This document shows, one piece after another, positions 1-4,958 of a stretch of DNA of 9,442 bases; position 1 is the first letter of the stretch; the number at the start of each line of letters is the position of its first letter. The notes under the pieces are model-generated. The model ran no database searches, was not told the DNA's origin, and saw nothing but the letters and a program-made list of their open reading frames with translations. This stretch comes from JAWBOW01 sp038825775 (GTDB taxonomy: Archaea > Nanobdellota > Nanobdellia > Woesearchaeales > WAPY01). Location of the stretch: the NCBI GenBank assembly GCA_038825775.1, contig JAWBOW010000034.1:1-9442 (forward strand), written 5' to 3'. The position numbers and the translations under genes are program-made.

Positions 1-13
1 GGATTTCTTTCAA
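1..13 (-). CDS. 5' end of an unidentified gene, cut by the window edge
   Basis: A very good ribosome site, GGAGGTGAT (minus strand, 27 to 19), is followed after five bases by TTG AAA GAA ATC, so a gene encoding M-K-E-I... seems to begin at position 13 and leave the window after four codons. The frame just upstream of the TTG has TAA, so no earlier start exists in that frame. A GTG inside the ribosome site is a second possible start but would have no ribosome site of its own. It lies directly downstream of the poly-T terminator that ends the surface-protein gene, and I see no TATA box in the short gap. Product cannot be named. Confidence 0.5.
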
Positions 14-40
14 AATTAATCACCTCCAAAATAAAAAAAT

Positions 41-62
41 AAAAAAAAAAAAAAAAAAAAAA
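41..62 (-). terminator. Poly-T transcription terminator (22 T)
   Basis: On the minus strand an unbroken run of 22 T begins two bases after the TAA stop of the surface-protein gene and is followed by more T-rich sequence. Archaeal RNA polymerase is known to terminate at oligo-T runs without needing a hairpin. This is by far the longest T run in the coding sense of the window, which fits insulation of a strongly expressed gene from the next one. Homopolymer length may be affected by sequencing error. Confidence 0.7.
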
Positions 63-64
63 CT

Positions 65-1129
65 TTACTCTGTTACGTCAATAGTCATGTCGTAAACAGA
101 ATAGATGAGTGTTGTTGCTGAATCATCTCTTGCCGCTCCAACTTTAACAGTAACTCCGTCAATACTTAAATAACTACCTCTTGGCACTAAATCAATTTCT
201 GGGTCAGCATTTGCACTTGTAACTCCTGGCAATAAGCTAAGCACAACTCTCAAATCAATACCCTCTCCAGCGTCTTTGATAACAACGCTTTCTGGTATTA
301 AGAACTTGTACTCATAATTTGCGAAAGCTCTTGCTTCGTAAGGTGTCATTAAACCGCTTGATTCTGATATTCTGTTTCCATTAACATATACTACTGGTGT
401 GCTCCAAGTTGTTGTTGGGGCTTCTATTAAAACCCAAACTCCCCTATCATTATAATTTGTATCTGTTTGTACTGCAACGCAGTCAAAACTAAAGTCAATT
501 CCCAAAGCTTCGTTGGTTGGGCTTGAATTGTTGATTGTTGATGTCCAAACAACTCCATCTCCTTCATAGTCTGTGTTTGATGCGTCGTCATCATTAAATA
601 CTAATCCTTTTTGTTTGTTGTCATAGGCCCTGCATTGCAATGTTGCGTGTTGGTCCATTCCAACTATTAATTGTTGGTTAGCGCTTCTTGCTGAGAAGTA
701 TAACCAACCATCCCTAATAGAGCCTGAACCGCTTATTACCTTTGTGAATTTACCACTGTTTCCTGAAGCACCGTCTGTGCTTACTGGTTTTAAAACATAG
801 TCATAACCACAATCAATTGCTATTGCTGCTGGGTTTGTTGTGTCTGTTATTGTTGTTACGTATTCTTCAACTCCATTGTTGATTTTGTACAAGTATGCTG
901 TTACGTCAAAGCTTTCACTTCCTGTTTCGTTAGCTGTGTTTATTACTTCTAATCTTAGGTTTGTTAGTCCTGTGCTTGGACAAGTTGTGGGTTGTGGTTG
1001 GGGTTGTGGTGTTGGAGTTGGTGTTGGGGTTGGTGTTGGTGGTCTCAACCAACCTGCATTCCACGCGAGGAAGATTGCTACTATTATTATTAGTAGCCAT
1101 CCTGTAGTTTTTAATTCTGCTTTTTTCAT
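65..1129 (-). CDS. Membrane-anchored surface protein with Thr-Pro/Gln-Pro stalk
   Basis: 354 residues. Residues 1-9 are basic, 11-27 form one hydrophobic segment bounded by Trp (signal anchor or uncleaved signal), 31-47 are a Pro-Thr then Pro-Gln repeat, and the rest is a Gly/Ser/Thr/Asp-rich, probably beta-sheet ectodomain. Four cysteines (50, 107, 166, 217) could form two disulfides, and N67, N200 and N201 lie in N-X-S/T sequons. Proline-threonine stalks of this kind raise domains above the membrane or S-layer. The ribosome site AAAGGAGGT, 7 bases before ATG, is among the best in the window. The gene has its own promoter, a long leader and a 22-T terminator, and looks more GC-rich than its neighbours, all suggesting high expression. 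I recognise no family. A virion envelope or spike protein, a pilin-like or adhesin protein, or an S-layer-associated protein are all possible. Confidence 0.85.
   Translation of the reverse strand: MKKAELKTTGWLLIIIVAIFLAWNAGWLRPPTPTPTPTPTPQPQPQPTTCPSTGLTNLRLEVINTANETGSESFDVTAYLYKINNGVEEYVTTITDTTNPAAIAIDCGYDYVLKPVSTDGASGNSGKFTKVISGSGSIRDGWLYFSARSANQQLIVGMDQHATLQCRAYDNKQKGLVFNDDDASNTDYEGDGVVWTSTINNSSPTNEALGIDFSFDCVAVQTDTNYNDRGVWVLIEAPTTTWSTPVVYVNGNRISESSGLMTPYEARAFANYEYKFLIPESVVIKDAGEGIDLRVVLSLLPGVTSANADPEIDLVPRGSYLSIDGVTVKVGAARDDSATTLIYSVYDMTIDVTE
989..1042 (-). repeat. Low-complexity tract encoding the TP/QP stalk
   Basis: A short-period repeat (GGTGTT/GGTTGT variants on the plus strand) encodes residues 30-47 of the surface protein, alternating Pro with Thr and then Gln. 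The plus (template) strand carries many GG, GGG and GGGG runs and could form a two-layer G-quadruplex. Such tracts change length easily by slippage in steps that keep the reading frame, so stalk length may vary between relatives. Confidence 0.8.
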
Positions 1130-1180
1130 TTTTAATACCTCCTTTTAGTAGTTGGATTTTTGGCTTGTCTGAGAAAAACC

Positions 1181-1209
1181 TTTAGTAGTTTAGTATTTAG
1201 TAGTTTAGT
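1181..1209 (-). repeat. Tandem 15-bp repeat in the surface-gene leader
   Basis: TTTAGTAGTTTAGT (plus strand) occurs at 1181-1194 and again at 1196-1209. A partial third copy, TTTAGTAGTT, lies at 1144-1153 next to the ribosome site. In the mRNA this reads as A/C-rich ACTAAACTACTAAA repeats, which should be largely unpaired. They sit between the 5' hairpin and the ribosome site, so a protein- or RNA-binding role is possible but not shown. Confidence 0.75.
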
Positions 1210-1256
1210 TCGAGATTTTTAGTTCGGTTTAGTATAGAAGAAGTTCTTTTAGTGCA

Positions 1257-1282
1257 AGGTTTGTTTTTCTCAAAACAAACCT
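1257..1282 (-). promoter_or_regulatory. 5' leader hairpin with GAGA tetraloop
   Basis: In the mRNA sense AGGTTTGTTTT, GAGA, AAAACAAACCT forms a perfect 11-bp stem closed by a GAGA loop, which fits the stable GNRA tetraloop class. From the TATA box at 1308-1315, transcription would be expected to begin near 1285, putting this hairpin almost exactly at the 5' end of the surface-protein mRNA. A 5'-terminal hairpin is a classic way to protect an mRNA from 5'-end-dependent decay. The loop and 3' arm GAGAAAAAC could instead pair with GTTTTTCTC at 1179-1171, giving an alternative fold. Role inferred. Confidence 0.6.
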
Positions 1283-1307
1283 AATAATAATAAAAAAAAA
1301 TTTAGAA

Positions 1308-1315
1308 TATTTAAA
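1308..1315 (-). promoter_or_regulatory. TATA box of the surface-protein gene
   Basis: TTTAAATA on the minus strand matches the archaeal TATA consensus and is identical to the box at 9346-9353. It lies in the gap between the 130-residue gene and the surface-protein gene, about 180 bases before the ATG, which implies a leader of about 155 nt. A T9 run at 1300-1292 just downstream may also end transcripts coming from the upstream operon. Confidence 0.55.
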
Positions 1316-1330
1316 TATTTATGTTTTTTA

Positions 1331-1723
1331 TTATATAATTTTTTGAATAACAACTTTTATTATGTCTGAGTAATAAAAAGGGTTGTCTTGAAGGTATGGT
1401 GAGCTTATAACACAAACTCTTTTTGTTATGAATGGTTTTAGAAAACCTTGTGCTTCTGTGTGTGTTGTTAAATAACCAACACCAACTTCCTCTATTTGTC
1501 TATAAATTATTATTTTATCACCAAAATAATCTTTTCTATAATTTTCTACTAGGGAAATACTTATTTTTAAGTAGTCCTTAACAAAAAAAGGTATTTTATT
1601 TTGTTTAAAAGAAATATCTTTAATTTCAGAATAATACTCGCTGTCTTTATGATGTAATCTTATAGTGTCTTCACTTATAAAATAAACCCTGCCAGTAAAT
1701 TGAACTTTTATTTGCGGAATCAT
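1331..1723 (-). CDS. Hypothetical protein, 130 residues
   Basis: I do not recognise this protein. It has no clear membrane segment, signal peptide or metal motif; alternating hydrophobic and charged residues suggest a mostly beta-strand, soluble protein. The start is unusual for this window: there is no Shine-Dalgarno sequence. Instead its ATG overlaps a TGA (ATGA) that ends the hydrophobic frame at 1720-1779, so translation is probably coupled to whatever is read through that frame. It is the last gene before the third promoter and is followed by a T9 run at 1300-1292 that may stop transcription. Confidence 0.75.
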   Translation of the reverse strand: MIPQIKVQFTGRVYFISEDTIRLHHKDSEYYSEIKDISFKQNKIPFFVKDYLKISISLVENYRKDYFGDKIIIYRQIEEVGVGYLTTHTEAQGFLKPFITKRVCVISSPYLQDNPFYYSDIIKVVIQKII

Positions 1724-1779
1724 TTTTTGTTGAATTTGATTAAAAAGAATAATAAAATTCCTGCAATAATGTAAAAAAT
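1720..1779 (-). other. Orphan transmembrane frame without a start codon
   Basis: Directly after the TAA of the 34-residue membrane protein, and in the same frame, 19 sense codons begin ATT TTT TAC and encode a typical membrane segment (I-F-Y-I-I-A-G-I-L-L-F-F-L-I) followed by K-F-N-K-K and TGA. The TGA overlaps the ATG of the next gene as ATGA. There is no ATG, GTG or TTG in frame after the TAA. It may be the second helix of a 54-residue two-helix protein interrupted by a nonsense mutation, a readthrough extension, or a chance reading of T-rich DNA. Confidence 0.4.
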
Positions 1780-1884
1780 TTATTTTGCTAACATAACACC
1801 TAAAATAAATCCAATAATAAATATAAAAAGAAGATTTTTATTTTCTAAAAAAATTTCTTCTAAATTTTTTTCGTCTTTTTTCAT
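1780..1884 (-). CDS. Small single-helix membrane protein, 34 residues
   Basis: ATG at 1884 follows a strong GGGGTGAT ribosome site at ideal spacing. The product has an acidic/basic cytoplasm-type start (M-K-K-D-E-K-N-L-E-E) and one hydrophobic helix at about residues 18-32 (L-L-F-I-F-I-I-G-F-I-L-G-V-M-L), ending A-K-TAA. The gene fits between the lipoprotein gene, which ends at 1889, and the 130-residue gene. Membrane location is well supported by hydrophobicity; function is unknown. The frame continues after TAA into a second hydrophobic segment (see 1720-1779), so the intended product may be longer. Confidence 0.7.
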   Translation of the reverse strand: MKKDEKNLEEIFLENKNLLFIFIIGFILGVMLAK

Positions 1885-1888
1885 AAAA

Positions 1889-2698
1889 TCACCCCTCAAA
1901 ACTAAACACATAATCATTATCTATTTTTAATGATTCCAAACTAAATACTTCTATGAGGTCCTTATCACAAATTTCTTTGTAAACTATTTTTTTTGGGTTT
2001 CTTTTAATTAAAAAATCAGGTGAGTTTGCTTTACACGATTCGCTTAAGAATAGTATTTCAACATTTTCTGATAAGTCGTTGTTTAATGTTTTTTCGCAAG
2101 AACCTTCACAATCACTCATGAACAAGAATTTTTTGCTTCCAAACCACAATTCAACTACAATTGTGTTTTCTCCAGTGTTTGTTGAGAAACCTCTTCCATT
2201 ATCATACGGTACTGCTAAGTATAGTATAATACTACCATCATCTAATGTTATGAATTCGTCTTTACTTACTAGGCTGATGTTTATGTTTGTGTATTGGTCT
2301 AGTGGTAATAAACCGCTCGTGTATACTTTTGGTTTGTATTTTAGAATTATGTAGGGTATTCCTCCAGAGTATTTTTTGTTTGATGTTGTTATTATTAAAT
2401 AGTCTATTTTTTCTAATCCGATTTTGTTAATTTTTTTTATCAAATCTATTCCTTCTTCTCCAGCATTTATTAGCACTGAATTATTTTTTGGCGTTGTGAT
2501 TAGGATGCTGTTTCCTTTTATGTTTAAGAAGTATATTGTTATGTTGTTTTCGTGTAGTGATAGTGGTTCTTGTATGTTCTGAATGGTTATGTTTGTTTTG
2601 TTTGGAATTATGGGTTGGTTTGTTTGTGTTGGGTTTGTACAACTACTTAGTATGATTGTGCATAATAATAATATTATTATTATTTTTTTCTTATCCAT
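1889..2698 (-). CDS. Lipoprotein with inactive ComEC-like metallo-beta-lactamase fold
   Basis: 269 residues. A basic start and hydrophobic stretch (6-18) end in the lipobox L-S-S-C20, so the mature protein is probably lipid-anchored outside the cell. Residues 54-115 and 178-205 follow the ComEC/Rec2 metallo-beta-lactamase pattern: G-N-S-I-L-I...V-L-I-N-A-G, then L-I-I-T-T-S-N-K-K-Y-S-G-G, then E-N-T-I-V-V...F-L-F-M-S-D-C-E-G. The normal HxHxDH ligands (T-H-P-H-A-D-H-I-G-G) are replaced by T105, N107, K109 and Y110, and the usual later His pair is replaced (L-F-L-S-E-S). Only D196 remains. Hydrolysis is therefore unlikely; binding or structural use of the fold is the better guess. Its start overlaps the upstream gene by 19 bases and has GGAGG 10 bases before ATG. 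Family assignment is from motif order and is moderately sure. Confidence 0.8.
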   Translation of the reverse strand: MDKKKIIIILLLCTIILSSCTNPTQTNQPIIPNKTNITIQNIQEPLSLHENNITIYFLNIKGNSILITTPKNNSVLINAGEEGIDLIKKINKIGLEKIDYLIITTSNKKYSGGIPYIILKYKPKVYTSGLLPLDQYTNINISLVSKDEFITLDDGSIILYLAVPYDNGRGFSTNTGENTIVVELWFGSKKFLFMSDCEGSCEKTLNNDLSENVEILFLSESCKANSPDFLIKRNPKKIVYKEICDKDLIEVFSLESLKIDNDYVFSFEG

Positions 2699-3042
2699 AT
2701 TAGGAAGTCCTCCGTGTTTATTTTGGCTGTGTATTTGTTACAATCGACGATAAGTGTGCCTTTTTGAATTTTTTTAACTGTTCCGTGTCCACATTCCAAA
2801 AAATTTTTTTTGTTTCTGAAAGATATTGTGTCTCCAACTTTTATTACTTTGTGTTTTTGATTTTTTAATTTTATTTCAATATCTTTTAGTTTTTCAAAGT
2901 ATAATTCTAAATAAAAAATTTGGTATTGGAGTTGTCTTTCTAATAGTGGTGTTTTGTTATTACTTAATTTTTTAATTTTTTCTTGTGTTTCTTCAATTTT
3001 CTTCAATAAAAATTGTTTGGACTTCTCTAAATAGTTCTCCAT
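2680..3042 (-). CDS. Coiled-coil protein with C-terminal SH3/KOW-like domain, 120 residues
   Basis: Residues 1-65 are highly charged with heptad-like hydrophobics and should form a helical coiled coil. Residues 68-117 look like a small beta barrel: V-G-D-T-I-S-F, then G-H-G-T-V-K-K-I, then G-T-L-I-V-D-C, then K-Y-T-A-K-I-N, a pattern seen in KOW, Tudor and SH3-like nucleic-acid or protein binding domains. A perfect GGAGGT site lies upstream of the ATG. It overlaps the preceding gene by 50 bases and the following lipoprotein gene by 19, so it belongs to a compact operon. Function is not known; a nucleic-acid-binding or scaffolding role is inference. Confidence 0.75.
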   Translation of the reverse strand: MENYLEKSKQFLLKKIEETQEKIKKLSNNKTPLLERQLQYQIFYLELYFEKLKDIEIKLKNQKHKVIKVGDTISFRNKKNFLECGHGTVKKIQKGTLIVDCNKYTAKINTEDFLIWIRKK

Positions 3043-3292
3043 TTGGCAACCTCCTTGATTGAAAATTGTTTGTGTAATATATTGTTTTTTTTATTATTTT
3101 TTTTTGTATTTTGTATTCGTGCATTAAGTTGCCAACAATTCGTGTTGTAAATGGTTTTTTGCCGTGTGTTGTTCCCCTCCAATTTTTTGATGAGAATTCT
3201 TCATTTAATAGTGTAACCCATTCTCTTAATGTTTTTGTAGTATTTGGGTATTTAATTAGTGTTTTGACAAAAACTTCACGAATTGTTTTCAT
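2993..3292 (-). CDS. Winged-helix-like hypothetical protein, 99 residues
   Basis: Basic protein. Residues 18-33 (T-T-K-T-L-R-E-W-V-T-L-L-N-E-E-F) and 47-60 (P-F-T-T-R-I-V-G-N-L-M-H-E-Y) look like two helices of a helix-turn-helix, and 61-73 (K-I-Q-K-K-I-I-K-K-T-I-Y-Y) like a beta wing. GGGGTGA precedes the ATG. The ATG also overlaps the TGA of the ribbon-helix-helix gene (ATGA), so two small putative DNA-binding proteins are translated together. The last 16 codons overlap the next gene in another frame. DNA binding is inferred from the fold guess only. Confidence 0.7.
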   Translation of the reverse strand: MKTIREVFVKTLIKYPNTTKTLREWVTLLNEEFSSKNWRGTTHGKKPFTTRIVGNLMHEYKIQKKIIKKTIYYTNNFQSRRLPNGELFREVQTIFIEEN

Positions 3293-3462
3293 AACTCACC
3301 CCATTTTTTTAATAATTTTTTTTTGTAATATTCTCTAATGGATTTTATGACTGCAATTTCTATAAAGTGATTTATGCTTTTGAATTCTTTGTCTTTTTCG
3401 ATTATGTTTGCGATTTCGTTTCTTAATATCCTTCTTATTCTTACTGTGGCCCATTGTGTCAT
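3289..3462 (-). CDS. Ribbon-helix-helix transcriptional regulator, 57 residues
   Basis: The sequence has the RHH (Arc/MetJ) layout: a short basic strand at 4-11 (W-A-T-V-R-I-R-R), helix A at about 12-24 (I-L-R-N-E-I-A-N-I-I-E-K-D), a turn (K-S-I-N), and helix B at about 32-46 (H-F-I-E-I-A-V-I-K-S-I-R-E-Y-Y). Such proteins bind DNA as dimers with the strand in the major groove and often repress their own operon. There is no ribosome site; the ATG overlaps the TGA of the upstream gene (ATGA), and its own TGA overlaps the next ATG the same way, so three genes are coupled. Its operator is not known. Confidence 0.8.
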   Translation of the reverse strand: MTQWATVRIRRILRNEIANIIEKDKEFKSINHFIEIAVIKSIREYYKKKLLKKWGEL

Positions 3463-3644
3463 TGCCAGTTTAAGAATTGTTTTTCTTTGCTTTTTTCAAA
3501 TATTTTTTTTGCTAGTTGTAGTGTTTGTTCTGCTATTTTTTCCATTAATTCTTCATTTAGTGTTTGTTCTTTTATTGTGTTGCCTATTATTGTTCCTGCT
3601 ATGTTAAGGCATTGTCCTTTTAATATTTCAAGTGTTTTCTCCAT
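3459..3644 (-). CDS. Hypothetical helical protein, 61 residues
   Basis: All-helical, charged protein beginning M-E-K-T-L-E-I-L-K-G-Q-C-L-N-I-A, with a second helix L-M-E-K-I-A-E-Q-T-L-Q-L-A-K-K-I-F. I chose ATG at 3644 because AGAGGTGA lies six bases before it; a GTG three codons upstream is part of that ribosome site. It overlaps the preceding 41-residue gene by 17 bases and is coupled by ATGA to the ribbon-helix-helix gene. Small helical proteins of this type are common in archaeal and phage early operons, but I cannot name a family. Confidence 0.75.
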   Translation of the reverse strand: MEKTLEILKGQCLNIAGTIIGNTIKEQTLNEELMEKIAEQTLQLAKKIFEKSKEKQFLNWQ

Positions 3645-3753
3645 ATTTTTCACCTCTTGTGGAGAGTAGTAATTCTCTCCATGTTTTGTTGTTTTTTATT
3701 TTTAGTAATTCTTCATATTCTTTATCTTCTAAATAAATTAATATTGTTTTCAT
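3628..3753 (-). CDS. Small acidic/basic protein, 41 residues, first gene of operon
   Basis: The protein starts M-K-T-I-L-I-Y-L-E-D-K-E-Y-E-E-L-L, a strand followed by a helix, with a basic K-N-N-K-T-W-R-E-L-L-L segment after it. AAGGTGG lies five bases before the ATG. It resembles a truncated ribbon-helix-helix or similar strand-helix antitoxin-like domain, but I cannot assign it. It is the first gene after the promoter at about 3790 and overlaps the next gene by 17 bases. Confidence 0.65.
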   Translation of the reverse strand: MKTILIYLEDKEYEELLKIKNNKTWRELLLSTRGEKYGENT

Positions 3754-3786
3754 AAAAACCACCTTATTAATTATTAAGTAATATTA

Positions 3787-3794
3787 GATATAAA
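3787..3794 (-). promoter_or_regulatory. Putative TATA box for the 3753-1331 operon
   Basis: Between the gene ending at 3818 and the ATG at 3753 the minus strand reads AAATATTTATATC; TTTATATC is a near-consensus archaeal TATA box preceded by an A-rich stretch that could act as BRE. The distance would give a very short leader, close to the AAGGTGG site. A second AT-rich element (TTTATAAT, about 3809-3817) would give a longer leader. One of these probably starts the operon. Confidence 0.45.
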
Positions 3795-3817
3795 TATTTT
3801 TTGTTACTATTATAAAA

Positions 3818-4264
3818 TTAAAATTCTAAAACTTTCTTTTTTAACAACATAACACCGCCCCTGCCATAATAAACAATTAAACCCTTACTTTCTAAAACTT
3901 TCAAACTATAATAAAACGGAAAATATTCTAATTTTCTAAATTTTCCCCCATTAAAACTTTCAACCATTTGTTGCAAATCCAAACCATATTTTTCGTGTAT
4001 TTTATTTTTCAAAACCCAATTCTTAACCAAATACCTATAAGAATATCTTTGTTGAACCTCACAAACTTCACACAAAAAATTATAAACCCTACTAACAAAC
4101 TCGTAAGTCACCTCATAAGTACTACAATAAGGAATACCCGTTTCTTTATTCTTACGCCATTCTTTAATCACAAAAACATTTTTATAATCAATAATATTTA
4201 AACCACTCTTACCCTTCCAACCTTGAATGTTAATAAAATCCTTAATTTTCTTCTCCTCTTCCAC
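3818..4264 (-). CDS. Hypothetical protein with C-terminal winged-helix-like region, about 148 residues
   Basis: I do not recognise the family. From the GTG start it begins M-E-E-E-K-K-I-K-D-F. The N-terminal half is mixed alpha/beta, with W-K-G-K-S-G-L-N-I-I-D-Y and K-N-V-F-V-I-K-E-W. The end, F-P-F-Y-Y-S-L-K-V-L-E-S-K-G-L-I-V then Y-G-R-G-G-V-M-L-L, reads like the recognition helix and wing of a winged helix. Start choice: GGGGTG sits 7 bases before GTG 4264; ATG 4270 is only one or two bases after that site but overlaps a TGA (ATGA), and TTG 4279 lies upstream of it. It is the last gene before the second promoter. Confidence 0.75.
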   Translation of the reverse strand: MEEEKKIKDFINIQGWKGKSGLNIIDYKNVFVIKEWRKNKETGIPYCSTYEVTYEFVSRVYNFLCEVCEVQQRYSYRYLVKNWVLKNKIHEKYGLDLQQMVESFNGGKFRKLEYFPFYYSLKVLESKGLIVYYGRGGVMLLKKKVLEF

Positions 4265-4266
4265 TA

Positions 4267-4332
4267 TCATCCACCCCAAACAAAAACAATCAAAGATAAA
4301 ATAAATGAGATACCCAGTATAAAACTAAAAAT
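4267..4332 (-). other. Second orphan transmembrane frame after a TAA
   Basis: After the TAA of the 34-residue acidic protein, and in its frame, 21 codons starting ATT TTT AGT encode one hydrophobic helix (I-F-S-F-I-L-G-I-S-F-I-L-S-L-I-V-F-V-W) and end in TGA, which overlaps an ATG of the next gene. No ATG or GTG is available in frame; a GGGTGA lies eight bases before the ATT. The layout repeats that at 1720-1779. Options are an unusual AUU start, readthrough of TAA adding a membrane tail, or a broken gene. Confidence 0.4.
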
Positions 4333-4437
4333 TTATTCTTCACCCACTGATTTTTCATCTTCAACTTCCTCTTCATTATTACTATCAGATTGTTGTTTTC
4401 CAAAACCAAAAATCTTTTTTATAAAACTAAAACACAT
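4333..4437 (-). CDS. Small protein with amphipathic basic start and acidic tail, 34 residues
   Basis: ATG at 4437 has GAGGTGAGG upstream at good spacing. The product begins M-C-F-S-F-I-K-K-I-F-G-F-G-K, which could form a membrane-seeking amphipathic helix, followed by a very acidic tail (N-N-E-E-E-V-E-D-E-K). The gene starts 10 bases after the TGA of the preceding gene. Function is unknown. The same frame continues past the TAA into a hydrophobic segment (4267-4332), so the biological product may be a tail-anchored membrane protein. Confidence 0.65.
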   Translation of the reverse strand: MCFSFIKKIFGFGKQQSDSNNEEEVEDEKSVGEE

Positions 4438-4447
4438 ATACCTCACC

Positions 4448-4642
4448 TCATTTTTTATAAACAAAAACATCCAAAAAACCACTCAACCTATTCAACAAAT
4501 AATTATCCTTCTCACCCAACCTCTCTAAATAAAAATACTCCCTTTCCTTATAAAAACATAAATCTTTCAAATTATAATACAAAAAACCACAACCATCCTT
4601 ATCCTTATATTTTCCGCAAAACAAAAAATCCTCCAAACCCAT
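4448..4642 (-). CDS. Hypothetical protein, 64 residues
   Basis: Aromatic-rich small protein: M-G-L-E-D-F-L-F-C-G-K-Y-K-D-K-D-G-C-G-F and later Y-K-E-R-E-Y-F-Y-L-E-R-L. Three cysteines (9, 18, 29) do not form a recognised zinc motif. No membrane helix. The ribosome site GAGGTGATG is well placed and includes the TGA of the upstream gene, so the two are coupled. Family unknown. Confidence 0.7.
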   Translation of the reverse strand: MGLEDFLFCGKYKDKDGCGFLYYNLKDLCFYKEREYFYLERLGEKDNYLLNRLSGFLDVFVYKK

Positions 4643-4648
4643 AAAACA

Positions 4649-4849
4649 TCACCTCTTCCAATTTTTCTCTAACTCATCAATAGCATCTCTAGTACTTTTT
4701 AGAGATGCTAATTGTTGAAGCAAAATCCTAATTTGTTGTTCCAAAACCTGAATTTGCTTAACAACATTCTTCCTAATCTCTAATAATTCTTCTTTGCTTT
4801 TAAAAACTAATTCATCCTTAGCAACTTTAAAAACATCTTCATTCTTCAT
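4649..4849 (-). CDS. Coiled-coil protein, 66 residues
   Basis: Apart from a short charged start, nearly the whole chain (residues 14-62) has heptad spacing of Leu/Ile/Val with many Gln, Glu and Lys, for example K-E-E-L-L-E-I-R-K-N-V-V-K-Q-I-Q-V-L-E-Q. It is predicted to be a long coiled coil, probably an oligomer or an adaptor. GAGGTG lies seven bases before the ATG. It overlaps the preceding 37-residue gene by 11 bases and its stop forms part of the next ribosome site. Function unknown. Confidence 0.75.
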   Translation of the reverse strand: MKNEDVFKVAKDELVFKSKEELLEIRKNVVKQIQVLEQQIRILLQQLASLKSTRDAIDELEKNWKR

Positions 4850-4952
4850 TTTTAAACACCTCGCTCGCTTTCAAAACACTTTTATATTTTTTAAAATCCT
4901 TAACTCTAAAAATTCCGCCAACAAATTTTTCATCCAAATCAACAAACAACAT
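4839..4952 (-). CDS. Small hypothetical protein, 37 residues
   Basis: ATG at 4952 follows GGGAGGTGAT at ideal distance; that site also contains the TGA of the methyltransferase gene. The product starts M-L-F-V-D-L-D-E-K-F-V-G-G-I-F-R-V-K-D-F and ends with a charged helix, suggesting a small beta-beta-alpha unit. It overlaps the following coiled-coil gene by 11 bases. It may be an accessory protein of the methyltransferase by position only. Confidence 0.6.
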   Translation of the reverse strand: MLFVDLDEKFVGGIFRVKDFKKYKSVLKASEVFKNEE

Positions 4953-4958
4953 ATTCAA

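Noticed and set aside
840..1148. Plus-strand open frame rich in Gly-Val repeats
   Set aside because: It is the reverse reading of the Thr-Pro stalk and signal anchor of the surface protein, with no ribosome site.
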